Shown in pieces: positions 16,334 to 24,124 of a DNA stretch of 39,899 bases. Source of the stretch: Mycetocola saprophilus (GTDB taxonomy: Bacteria; Actinomycetota; Actinomycetes; Actinomycetales; Microbacteriaceae); NCBI RefSeq assembly GCF_000718085.1, contig NZ_JOEC01000007.1:1-39899 (forward strand), written 5' to 3'. Made by a program: the position numbers and the translations under genes. Position 1 is the stretch's first letter, and every line of letters starts with the position of its first letter. The notes under the pieces are model-generated. The model did no database searches and had not been told where the DNA came from. It was given only the letters and a program-made list of their open reading frames with translations.

Positions 16334-18214
16334 TTAGTCGGTGGGGTTGTGGTCGCCGAGGCCGATGCTCAACTGCACCAGGTCGGTGAGGGCGCCGGTC
16401 ATCAGCGAGCGGTCGGTGGTGGTGAGCGGTCGGTGTCCGGCGAGCATCGCCTGGGCATAGAGCAGCTCGATCGAGCGGCGGAATACCAGCGGATCATCCA
16501 GCTCGGCCAGGCGGCGCACCAGCGGGCTGGACCAGTTCAGGCACAGCCGGGCGCGCACGTCCCGCTCGCCCTCGGCGGAGTTTTTGCCGGTGAGCAGGCG
16601 GTCGTTGGTCGAGATGACCTGGGACCACAGGCCCGGGGCGATGTCGGCGGCCTTGGTGCGCTCGATCCGGCGCAGCACCGCCTGATCGGCCACGTAGAGC
16701 GCGGGCAGATCGGCGGGCTGGAAGGAGCGGATCGAGACCCGGGTCTGTACGGTGGTGAGCGCCTCCTCGGCGCGCGCCTCGACCGCGGCGGTCAGCTGAC
16801 GCTCGTGCAGCGGCGGGGCCTCGAGGCTGTCTAGCTCATCGGAGACCTCGACCCGGGTGACGCTCTGTCCGGTGAGGGCGGGGATCTGACGCAGCAGGGC
16901 CGCGTCATACACGTACCCGCCGTTGACCACCGGGGACTCGGGATTGGCGATCGCCGCGACCTGGCGGAACTCATCCACGGTGTCGGTGTAGCGAAGCTCG
17001 CCGAAGCGCTCCAGGTGCTCGCCGATCGTGGTGTCACCGGCGGAGGTTTCGATCTTCAGCCACGGCAGCATCAGCGCCGCCAGCTCGTCGTCGTGGACGG
17101 CCATCGACTTGAGCGCGAGCTGGTGTACCGAGACCAGCCCGGCCAGGACGTGGGGCGCGGTGGCGGCCTGCAGCATGATCCAGCGGCGCAGCGCGCTGCC
17201 GATCTCGGTGCGGGTGTACTCCAGCGCCTCGTTGTTCACGAAGCTCTCGCGGGAGGCGGTCGGGGACAGGCCGTCGGTGTTGATCACGCAGCGCACAAAG
17301 AATGCCCAGTCCGGGAGCAGGTCTTCGACCCGCTCATCCAGGAGCATGCGTCCCAGATACACCCGGCTGGCCTGGCGGGCGCTGGGCGGCGGCGCATACG
17401 GCAACACATAGGCGATGCCGCGGGTCTCGGTTCCGGGGACCACGATCTCGATGCTGGCCAGCGGGCGGGCCCCGAGCAGCTCGGTTCCCAGCGCGAGCTG
17501 GGCCTCCTCGTGGGCGGATCCCGCGGCCACCGGCTCCAGGAACGGCGCCGGAATCGTGACCGACTCCCAGGAGCGATCGGCCTGCTCAAGCTGCACGTCC
17601 ACCGGGAGGTAGCGTCCGAAACGCTCGGTGAGCTCGCGCACCCGGGCGGGGGAGAGCAGGGTCGCGTCATCGGGTCGCGGGCGCAGCGAGATCTCGGTGC
17701 CCACCGGCAGTCCGGCGGCCTCCGCCTCGCTCAGCTCGCGCACGCTGAAGGTGCCGTTGGAGTGACCGCGCCACTCGATCGGTGCCTCGCCGTGAGCGGA
17801 GCGCGAGCGCACCACGATCTCATCGGAGACCATAAAGCAGGAGAGCAGTCCCACCCCGAACTGACCCAGGAAGTCCTCCCGGCGCAGGTTCAGAACCTCG
17901 TCCCGCTTGGAGCTGCGGCCCACGGTGGAGAGCAGCTCGGCGGCCTGGGTCGCGGTGAGCCCCACCCCGTTATCGGTGAAGCGGAAGACCGGATCGGCGT
18001 CGGTGACCGGGCTGATCCGCAGCAGTCCCGCCGGGGCACCGGGGAGCTTTTGCCGGGCGGTGACCGCGTCCCGTCCGTTCTGCAGCAGCTCGCGCAGGTA
18101 TACCTGCGGGCTGGAATAGATGTGTCGGCTGAGCAGATCCACGACGCCGCGGAGGTCAACCTGGAACGGACGAGCGCTCGCCGGGGTGCTGGTTTCGGGG
18201 GTATCGAGAGACAA
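16334..18214 (-). CDS. HSP90 family molecular chaperone (HtpG-like)
   Basis: This 626-residue protein has the HtpG length and domain order. The N-terminal GHKL ATPase motifs are intact: E42 and N46 in YLRELLQNGRDAV, D81 in FTDNGVGLT, and the lid-side GQFGVGLLSCFMVSDE. The middle domain keeps the strand and arginine finger region (VYLGRMLLDERVEDLLPDW ... SPTASRESFVNNEAL, R322). The C-terminal third is less like HtpG and no MEEVD tail is present. It should be a cytoplasmic ATP-driven chaperone dimer. I place the start at TTG 18214, which follows AAGGAG; a GTG 18 codons upstream would add a Pro-rich stretch. Two alpha/beta hydrolase genes lie just upstream and the TPR gene downstream, all on the same strand. 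Confidence 0.92.
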   Translation of the reverse strand: MSLDTPETSTPASARPFQVDLRGVVDLLSRHIYSSPQVYLRELLQNGRDAVTARQKLPGAPAGLLRISPVTDADPVFRFTDNGVGLTATQAAELLSTVGRSSKRDEVLNLRREDFLGQFGVGLLSCFMVSDEIVVRSRSAHGEAPIEWRGHSNGTFSVRELSEAEAAGLPVGTEISLRPRPDDATLLSPARVRELTERFGRYLPVDVQLEQADRSWESVTIPAPFLEPVAAGSAHEEAQLALGTELLGARPLASIEIVVPGTETRGIAYVLPYAPPPSARQASRVYLGRMLLDERVEDLLPDWAFFVRCVINTDGLSPTASRESFVNNEALEYTRTEIGSALRRWIMLQAATAPHVLAGLVSVHQLALKSMAVHDDELAALMLPWLKIETSAGDTTIGEHLERFGELRYTDTVDEFRQVAAIANPESPVVNGGYVYDAALLRQIPALTGQSVTRVEVSDELDSLEAPPLHERQLTAAVEARAEEALTTVQTRVSIRSFQPADLPALYVADQAVLRRIERTKAADIAPGLWSQVISTNDRLLTGKNSAEGERDVRARLCLNWSSPLVRRLAELDDPLVFRRSIELLYAQAMLAGHRPLTTTDRSLMTGALTDLVQLSIGLGDHNPTD

Positions 18215-18276
18215 AATGCTCCTTGTGTGAGGCGGGGCCGGTCGCGCGCCGGGCGCTGGGTGCTGCACGCTGAAAA

Positions 18277-19080
18277 CTAGGGGGCCTGTTCCAGGGTAGG
18301 GGAAGCCGCGCCGAGTCGGGCTGGGAGTGTCGGTGATTTCGCCTCTAGCGTGAGCGCCCCCTCGTCCGTCCCGCTCAGTTCGGACGGTGGCTCGGTGCCG
18401 CGCAGCATCTCCACGGCGTCCAGTACCAGCGGGGCGGTTTCGGGTGCCCGCAGGATGCGGAAGTGCCCCGAGGTCCCGGCGCGCACGTTGTGGGCGCCTG
18501 GAAGTTCGCTGCCCTCGCTCACGTGCGGGTCCCAGGGCCCGAAGATCGAGACGATCGAGGCGTTGACCTCGGCCTGACGACCGAGCCCCACGATGGTCGA
18601 GTTGGTGGGCAAAAACGCGCGCAGGCTGGGGTCGAGGATATAGCGGGCATAGCGGGAGCCAGCAAACGGGGTGGCGATCGCCACGATGCCCAGGATTCGC
18701 AGGTCCGGGCCGTCGGTCACCATGAGCTGTTTGCCGATCAGCCCACCCTTGGAATGGGCCACGATGATCCGCCCGGCCCGCGGTGCCGGGGCGCGGCGCA
18801 GGGCTCGGGCCAGGCGTCCGGCGGTATCGATGATGGGCAGCAGGTTGTAGCCCAGGCCGCGCACGATCGAGATGCGATAGCCCGAGCGATGCAGCAGCTC
18901 GGCGATTGGTTCCAGGAAGGCCCAGGTCTCGTAGACCCCGGGCAGGAGCAGGATGATCGGCTTATCGGCGTCCCCGTGACGGTAGCGGCGGGGGAAGCGC
19001 TGAAAGGGTGCGCGCAGATGCAGCCCGAGCATCAGTCCGGTGTCGCGCACCAGGACGGCGAACCGGCCGAGGACGTTCAT
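18277..19080 (-). CDS. Alpha/beta hydrolase, lipase-like
   Basis: This 267-residue protein has an alpha/beta hydrolase core: the oxyanion strand PIILLLPGVYETWAFLEPIA, the nucleophile elbow AHSKGG (S110) in place of the usual GxSxG, and a histidine candidate in GAHNVRAGTSGHF. The elbow and the preceding RIIVAHSKGGLIGKQLM resemble lipases and PGAP1-like esterases. The last 45 residues are Ser/Thr/Pro-rich and probably disordered. There is no clear signal peptide, although residues 4-22 are moderately hydrophobic and could associate with the membrane. The start codon overlaps the stop of the upstream hydrolase gene by four bases (ATGA), so the two should be translated together. The substrate is unknown. 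Confidence 0.82.
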   Translation of the reverse strand: MNVLGRFAVLVRDTGLMLGLHLRAPFQRFPRRYRHGDADKPIILLLPGVYETWAFLEPIAELLHRSGYRISIVRGLGYNLLPIIDTAGRLARALRRAPAPRAGRIIVAHSKGGLIGKQLMVTDGPDLRILGIVAIATPFAGSRYARYILDPSLRAFLPTNSTIVGLGRQAEVNASIVSIFGPWDPHVSEGSELPGAHNVRAGTSGHFRILRAPETAPLVLDAVEMLRGTEPPSELSGTDEGALTLEAKSPTLPARLGAASPTLEQAP

Positions 19081-19919
19081 CGTTCGGTGTGCCCGGTCCG
19101 GCGTTCCGTGGTGGTCGCGGCGGCGGGCAGCCCCAGATGGGTGCGGATCGCCTGCGCCACCGCCGGGTAACCGCTGATCATGGTTTCATGTCCGCGGCCC
19201 GGGATGGTGACCGAGTGGGCATCGGGAATCAGGCGCGTCACCTCGTCCACCCAGGGGGTTGGGCACAGGGCATCGCGCTCGCCGTGGACCACGAGCGTGT
19301 GCGCCCGGATGCGGGGCAGGGTCTTCTCCACCTCGTGGGTGAGCATTGTGGCCAGCTTCTTGATGTACCAGCGCGGCCCGGCCGCCAGGTAGTAGCGAAT
19401 ACCAAAGTAGAGGGTGCGGGGTTGCGGGGACATCATGTCCTGCATCATGCGCAGGGCCTGACGCCAGACGGTCCGCTCGGAGACATTGATCGTGGGGGCG
19501 AGCAGGATCAGCTCCGGGAACAGGTCCGGCGCGGCCGCGGCCGCCTCGACGGCCACCTGGGTGCCCATCGAGTGCCCGATCAGGATCACGTCCCGCAGAC
19601 CCTCGGAGCGCACAAAGTCCGCCACAAACGCGCCGCTATCGGGCATATCCAGCGGCTCATCCGGCTCGGGGGACTCCCCGAATCCGGGCAGGTCCAGCGC
19701 ATAGATCGGACCGATCTCGCTGAGCTCCGACGCGAGCCCCTCCCAGTAGGCGTGCCCCATCCCGATCCCGTGCAGCAGCACAATCGGGGTTCCGGTGCGC
19801 GGTCCCGAGCGGAAGTTGACGATTTCGCGCCCGTCGCGCTCGAAGCGCACCGGCACCGCCTCATTGAAGGCGATGGCGGAGACCCCTGCGCCGGCGCGTC
19901 CACGTTCCTGCTGTGTCAA
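19077..19919 (-). CDS. Alpha/beta hydrolase
   Basis: This 280-residue protein is a classic alpha/beta hydrolase with an intact triad: S117 in LIGHSMGTQ, D216 in VVHGERDALCP and H244 in PGRGHETM. HGIGMGHAYWEGLA supplies the oxyanion loop and LDLPGFGESP the following strand. A cap domain with aromatic residues lies between about 145 and 195. It starts with TTG at 19919 after GGGGG; no other good start is seen, although GTG codons near residues 22-24 are possible. Esterase, peptidase or haloperoxidase-like activity cannot be separated by sequence. It overlaps the next hydrolase gene by four bases. Confidence 0.86.
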   Translation of the reverse strand: MTQQERGRAGAGVSAIAFNEAVPVRFERDGREIVNFRSGPRTGTPIVLLHGIGMGHAYWEGLASELSEIGPIYALDLPGFGESPEPDEPLDMPDSGAFVADFVRSEGLRDVILIGHSMGTQVAVEAAAAAPDLFPELILLAPTINVSERTVWRQALRMMQDMMSPQPRTLYFGIRYYLAAGPRWYIKKLATMLTHEVEKTLPRIRAHTLVVHGERDALCPTPWVDEVTRLIPDAHSVTIPGRGHETMISGYPAVAQAIRTHLGLPAAATTTERRTGHTER

Positions 19920-20022
19920 TTCGGCCCCCTGGGTGCATCCGTTCCCGGCGCGGCCGGGTTCTCATCACGACTGCGATCCATGTTAGCCGGGACTTCGTGG
20001 AGTTCCCAGTGCGCCCGGATCG

Positions 20023-20436
20023 CTAGTCGATCAGGCCGTCCCGGTGCAGGACGTGCAGCAGATCGGCCCCGGCGGGCGGGCAGCGGTCGGCATCGGCCAG
20101 GCGCACCCAGTGCAGCTCGCTCACCTCGGCGCTGGGGACCGGCTCGTCCAGCAGCTCGCCGCTGAAGATGGTCATCGCGACCAGGCGACCCTCGGGTTCC
20201 CCGTGTGCCTGCAACGCCAGACGGTGATAGATCGCCAGCGAATCCGGGTCGACCCGGGCGCCGACCTCCTCAAAAACCTCACGAATCACCGCGTCCCGCG
20301 GGGTCTCACCCGAATCGATCTTGCCGCCGGGCAGAAAATAGACGTCTCGGCCCCGGGCGGTGACCATCAGCAGGCGGCGGTGGCGGACCAGCGCGAAGGC
20401 GGCAACCTGAATATCGGGGAGTGTGGGGTGACTCAT
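20023..20436 (-). CDS. Nudix hydrolase
   Basis: This 137-residue protein has a full Nudix box at residues 38-60 (GKIDSGETPRDAVIREVFEE then VGA), which binds the divalent metals used to split nucleoside diphosphate derivatives. The preceding LLMVTARGRDVYFLPGG and the size fit the MutT/ADP-ribose pyrophosphatase-like group. The ATG follows AGGA. It lies 103 bases upstream of the hydrolase pair on the same strand and is divergent from the glycyl-tRNA synthetase gene. The substrate cannot be assigned. Confidence 0.92.
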   Translation of the reverse strand: MSHPTLPDIQVAAFALVRHRRLLMVTARGRDVYFLPGGKIDSGETPRDAVIREVFEEVGARVDPDSLAIYHRLALQAHGEPEGRLVAMTIFSGELLDEPVPSAEVSELHWVRLADADRCPPAGADLLHVLHRDGLID

Positions 20437-20545
20437 GGCATCAATCCTAGAACGGCAGCGGACACCGGCCCGGAAAGTGGGTAAACTTAGGCCCTAATGC
20501 CCGGCACCCGGTCGGGTTATCTTTCAGCACACTTCAGGAGCCACC

Positions 20546-21928
20546 GTGGCAGCCAGCCGTCTCGATAAAGTCATCGCCCTCGCCCGTCATCGCGGATTTG
20601 TCTTTCAGGCCGGTGAAATCTACGGCGGATCCCGCTCCGCCTGGGACTACGGCCCCCTCGGTGTGGCCCTCAAGGAGAACATCAAGCGTCAGTGGTGGAA
20701 GTCCATGGTTCAGGGACGCTCCGACGTGGTGGGCCTCGACTCCTCGGTGATCCTGCCCCGTAAGGTCTGGGAGGCCTCGGGCCACGTTGAGGTCTTCTCC
20801 GACCCGCTGGTCGAGTGCACCTCGTGCCACAAGCGCTTCCGCGCCGACCACCTGGAGGAGGAGTTCGAGGAGAAGAAGGGCCGCGCCCCCGAGAACGGGC
20901 TGGACGACATCGCCTGCCCGAACTGTGGCACCCGTCACGCCTGGACCGAGCCCAAGGCCTTCTCCGGCCTGCTGAAGACGACCCTCGGCCCGGTTGAGGA
21001 CGAGTCCGGCATGCACTATCTGCGTCCCGAGACCGCCCAGGGTATCTTCGTGAACTTCGCCAACGTGCTGCAGGCCTCGCGCCAGAAGCCGCCGTTTGGT
21101 ATCGGCCAGATCGGTAAGTCGTTCCGTAACGAGATCACCCCCGGTAACTTCATCTTCCGCACCCGCGAGTTCGAGCAGATGGAGCTGGAGTTCTTCGTGG
21201 AGCCCGGCACCGATGAAGAGTGGCACGAGTACTGGCTGAACGAGCGCATGAACTGGTACACCGGCCTGGGGATCAAGGCCGAGAACCTGCGCTTCTTCGA
21301 GCACCCCAAGGAAAAGCTCTCGCACTACGCCAAGCGTACCGTGGACGTGGAGTACCGGTTCGGATTCTCCGGCAGCGAGTGGGGCGAGCTGGAGGGTGTG
21401 GCCAACCGCACCGACTTCGACCTCAAGACCCACTCCGAGGCCTCGGGCAAGGATCTGTCCTTCTTCGACCAGCCCAAGAACGAGCGCTGGATCCCCTACG
21501 TGATCGAGCCCGCGGCCGGTCTGACCCGCTCGCTGATGGCCTTCCTGGTGGATGCCTATGACGAGGAGGAGGTCCCCAACGCCAAGGGCGGTGTGGACAC
21601 CCGCACCGTGCTGCGTCTGGACCCGCGCCTGGCCCCGGTCAAGGTCGCGATCCTGCCGCTGAGCCGCAATGAGGCCCTCTCGCCGCTGGCTCGCGAGGTG
21701 GCCGCCGAGCTGCGCGAAACCTGGAACGTGGACTTCGATGACGCCGGTGCAATCGGTCGTCGTTACCGTCGCCAGGACGAGATCGGTACCCCGTACTGCG
21801 TGACCGTGGACTTCGACTCGCTCGAGGACAAGGCCGTGACCGTGCGTAACCGCGACACCATGGAGCAGGAGCGCATCGCGATCGCCGACCTGTACCTGTA
21901 CTTCGCCGAGCGCCTGCGCGGCGCCTAG
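20546..21928 (+). CDS. glyS: Glycyl-tRNA synthetase (dimeric class II type)
   Basis: This 460-residue enzyme charges tRNA-Gly and is of the alpha2 type found in actinobacteria, archaea and eukaryotes rather than the alpha2-beta2 enzyme. The N-terminus [21 protein letters not shown] is diagnostic. Class II motifs are visible: motif 2 in [10 protein letters not shown] and motif 3 in [14 protein letters not shown]. Two CxxC pairs (C91/C94 and C124/C127) form the zinc-binding insertion. The anticodon-binding domain occupies the last 110 residues ([18 protein letters not shown]). It starts at GTG with CAGGAG six bases upstream. A possible -10 element (TAAACT, 20482-20487) and a small GC hairpin lie in the leader. 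A strong terminator at 21940-21981 makes it a single-gene unit. Confidence 0.97.
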   Translation: MAASRLDKVIALARHRGFVFQAGEIYGGSRSAWDYGPLGVALKENIKRQWWKSMVQGRSDVVGLDSSVILPRKVWEASGHVEVFSDPLVECTSCHKRFRADHLEEEFEEKKGRAPENGLDDIACPNCGTRHAWTEPKAFSGLLKTTLGPVEDESGMHYLRPETAQGIFVNFANVLQASRQKPPFGIGQIGKSFRNEITPGNFIFRTREFEQMELEFFVEPGTDEEWHEYWLNERMNWYTGLGIKAENLRFFEHPKEKLSHYAKRTVDVEYRFGFSGSEWGELEGVANRTDFDLKTHSEASGKDLSFFDQPKNERWIPYVIEPAAGLTRSLMAFLVDAYDEEEVPNAKGGVDTRTVLRLDPRLAPVKVAILPLSRNEALSPLAREVAAELRETWNVDFDDAGAIGRRYRRQDEIGTPYCVTVDFDSLEDKAVTVRNRDTMEQERIAIADLYLYFAERLRGA

Positions 21929-21939
21929 TCCTCACCAAC

Positions 21940-21981
21940 AAAACACCGCTTCATTCCCCAACGGGAATGGAGCGGTGTTTT
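21940..21981. terminator. glyS: Terminator of glyS
   Basis: A stem of about 19 bp (AAAACACCGCT... pairing with ...AGCGGTGTTTT, one G-T wobble) with a CAAC loop is followed by TGTTTCC, just after the glyS stop. It is a textbook Rho-independent terminator. Confidence 0.92.
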
Positions 21982-22071
21982 GTTTCCAAAAGTCTTTTGA
22001 GACATTCTTCCCGACGTATCCGCAACCACGCGCTACGCTGGTGAGTATCGAATCGAGCAGAGGGAGACACG

Positions 22072-22467
22072 ATGCGAGGCAAGATACTCTTCGTTACCGG
22101 ACTGGCCGCGGGCTACGTCCTGGGGACCCGTGCGGGCCGTGCGCGCTACGAACAGATTAAGAGCGGGTGGCTGAGCGTCTGGAATGCCGCCCCCGTGCAG
22201 AACCAGGTGGAGAAGGTGGAGACCTTCACCAAGGCGCGGCTGAGCGAGATCCCGGGTCTGCTGCTGACCGGTGTTAAGAAGGTGGCCTCGGCGATCGCCC
22301 CCGAGGAGTCTGCTCCCGAGACTCCCGCCGCGAAAAAGCCGGCCGCCGCCACGAGCGCACAGCCCGCCGCCAAAAAGCCGGCCGCAAAGAAGGCCGCGTC
22401 GAGCAAGAGCACCGCCAAGGGCGGGGCCGCCAAGAGCTCCACCAAGAAGTCGGCCGAGAATGAGTGA
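22072..22467 (+). CDS. YtxH-like small membrane-associated protein with Lys/Ala tail
   Basis: This 131-residue protein starts with a short hydrophobic segment followed by a basic motif (KILFVTGLAAGYVLGTRAGRARYEQI), the pattern seen in YtxH-like and related actinobacterial proteins. A short helical region follows (about 36-75), and then a tail of about 50 residues made mainly of Lys, Ala, Pro and Ser that should be disordered and strongly basic. The ATG follows AGGGAGA. It is the first of three overlapping genes with the holin-X-like and DUF3618 genes, a grouping common in actinobacteria. A structural or stress role at the membrane is likely but not established. Confidence 0.8.
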   Translation: MRGKILFVTGLAAGYVLGTRAGRARYEQIKSGWLSVWNAAPVQNQVEKVETFTKARLSEIPGLLLTGVKKVASAIAPEESAPETPAAKKPAAATSAQPAAKKPAAKKAASSKSTAKGGAAKSSTKKSAENE

Positions 22468-22858
22468 GCCCACTAAGCGCTCCCTGATCGGCCTGATCTC
22501 GGACCTGCCCGGACAGATCGTTGACCTGATTAAGGCCGAGATCGAGCAGCTCAAGGTCAAGGCGATCCACGTGGGGAAGAACGCGGGGATCGGGGCGGTC
22601 TTTGTGATCGTCGCGCTGATCTTTGTGTTCTTCGCGGTGGGAACCCTGGTAGCCGTGATCATCCTGGCCCTGGCCCTGGTAATGCCCGCGTGGCTGGCGG
22701 CGCTGATTGTTTTTGTCCTGTTCCTGCTTACGGCCGGGGTCTTCGGGCTGCTGGGCTGGCGCTCATTCAAGCGAATCAGCGATGAGCAGGGTCCGATTGA
22801 GGGTGTGCGTCGAGACATCGATGCGCTGAAGGGAACCGGTGATTATGACCGTCGATAA
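22460..22858 (+). CDS. Phage holin family / actinobacterial holin-X-like protein
   Basis: This 132-residue protein has an amphipathic N-terminal helix with IVDLIKAEIEQLKVKAIHVGKNAG, the signature of the putative actinobacterial Holin-X family, followed by two transmembrane helices (about 48-75 and 80-107) and a short charged C-terminus. Despite the name, such chromosomal members are not tied to phage and their role is unknown. The start codon lies eight bases inside the upstream gene, implying translational coupling; its own stop overlaps the DUF3618 gene. Confidence 0.85.
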   Translation: MSEPTKRSLIGLISDLPGQIVDLIKAEIEQLKVKAIHVGKNAGIGAVFVIVALIFVFFAVGTLVAVIILALALVMPAWLAALIVFVLFLLTAGVFGLLGWRSFKRISDEQGPIEGVRRDIDALKGTGDYDRR

Positions 22859-23081
22859 GACTCCCGAGGAGGCGCGCGCGGAGCTGGTGGCCACGCTGAA
22901 CGCCCTGGAAGACAAGCTCAACGTGCCCAAGCGCGTGGGTGGCGCGGTGAACCGCGGCAAGAAGAAGCTCAAGGAATTCAGCACCGAGAACCCCGGCGGC
23001 GCACTGGGCGTGGCCGCGGCCGCAACCGTGACCGTGGGGCTGGCCGCCTGGGGTATCGTGCGGGCGCTTTCCCGGCGCTAA
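22845..23081 (+). CDS. DUF3618 family protein
   Basis: This 78-residue protein has the DUF3618 pattern: TPEEARAELVATLNALEDKLNVPKRV at the start, a basic stretch (NRGKKKLKEF), and one C-terminal transmembrane helix (about 52-74). The start is ATG 22845 or GTG 22839; AGGGA fits both. It overlaps the holin-X-like gene by 14 bases and ends the three-gene unit. The function is unknown; the conserved linkage suggests a shared envelope role. Confidence 0.82.
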   Translation: MTVDKTPEEARAELVATLNALEDKLNVPKRVGGAVNRGKKKLKEFSTENPGGALGVAAAATVTVGLAAWGIVRALSRR

Positions 23082-23252
23082 AACCGCGGGTTTACTCGGC
23101 GTTTTGCGACGGGGGACCCCGGGCGATTTCGGATCCGGCCGGAACCGGACGATGATGGTAGTGTGAGGTTCGTTTTCCTCCCCGAGCCGTGCCACCCGAT
23201 TGGGCGTGCGCGCGCGCCAATAAGTTTGACGAAGGTAGCAACGAGTTTTCCG

Positions 23253-24035
23253 ATGAGCACTGCAGGATCTTCCTCCAAGCCGTTGACCGGCTGGCGGATT
23301 CTGGTGCCCCGGGGTGGCCCCTGGGGTGACGGAGTCGCCGCCGAACTGCGCCGTCGAGGCGCCACCCCGGTCATCGCGCCGATGGTGAACTTTGCCCCGA
23401 CCGACAACCCCGAGGCGCTGGCCAGCGCCCTGGAATCGCTTCAGGCCGGCGCATTCGACTGGCTGACGCTGACCAGCGCCACCACCGTGGATGTGCTCTA
23501 TGCCCACCGGGTGCGGGTGCCCGCACACACCAAGATCGCCGTTGTCGGCGAGACCACCGCGGCCGCCGCCCAGGCGGCCGGCTTTGTGGTCACCCTGGTT
23601 CCAGCCGAGGACAACTCGGCCACCGGCATGGCCCGCGAGCTGCTCGCGCGTGAACCCGAACCGCGCCGCTTCCTCACGCTGCGCGCCGCCAATGCCGAAC
23701 CCGTGTTGACCCGTGGCCTGGTGGCCGCCGGACACAACGTGGAATCGGTCATGGCCTATCGCACGGTGGGCGAGCCGGTCTCGGAGAAGGTGATTGCCGA
23801 TGTCCGCAGTGGCCGCATTAACGCCCTCCTGGTGACCTCGGGCAGCATCGCCGATCAGGTGGCCACGCAGTTTGGGGAGATCCCGGACTCAACCCTGATC
23901 GCCGCCATCGGCCCACGCACGGCCGGCGACGCGGCGGCCGTGGGCCTGCGGGTTGACCTGGTGGCCGGCGAACAGACGGTTGCCGCGCTGCTGGATGCCG
24001 TGGTCACCGCCGCCGAGGACGGACACGGCGTTTAG
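23253..24035 (+). CDS. hemD: Uroporphyrinogen-III synthase
   Basis: This 260-residue protein has the two-domain HemD layout: WRILVPRGGPWGDGVAAELRRRGATPVIAPMVNF at the start, then FDWLTLTSATTVDVLYA, IAVVGETTAAAAQAAGFVV, and the second-domain signatures INALLVTSGSIADQVA and IAAIGPRTAGDAAAVGLRV. It closes hydroxymethylbilane to uroporphyrinogen III in haem synthesis. HemD sequences diverge widely, but the TS and GxxT motifs are clear. It stands apart from any other hem gene in the window. The ATG at 23253 gives the family start; the 30 codons upstream appear non-coding. The ribosome binding site is weak. Confidence 0.9.
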   Translation: MSTAGSSSKPLTGWRILVPRGGPWGDGVAAELRRRGATPVIAPMVNFAPTDNPEALASALESLQAGAFDWLTLTSATTVDVLYAHRVRVPAHTKIAVVGETTAAAAQAAGFVVTLVPAEDNSATGMARELLAREPEPRRFLTLRAANAEPVLTRGLVAAGHNVESVMAYRTVGEPVSEKVIADVRSGRINALLVTSGSIADQVATQFGEIPDSTLIAAIGPRTAGDAAAVGLRVDLVAGEQTVAALLDAVVTAAEDGHGV

Positions 24036-24124
24036 ATCGCTGTGGTAATTCTCCAGCCGGGGAGTTATCACTTTGTGAGGTGTCTTCGGCCCTTTTTTCA
24101 GGTGAAAGGGGCAAACTAGAGGGT

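Noticed and set aside
22460..22858. Prophage remnant suggested by the phage-holin name
   Set aside because: No other phage gene, attachment site or integrase is nearby; this family is chromosomal in actinobacteria.
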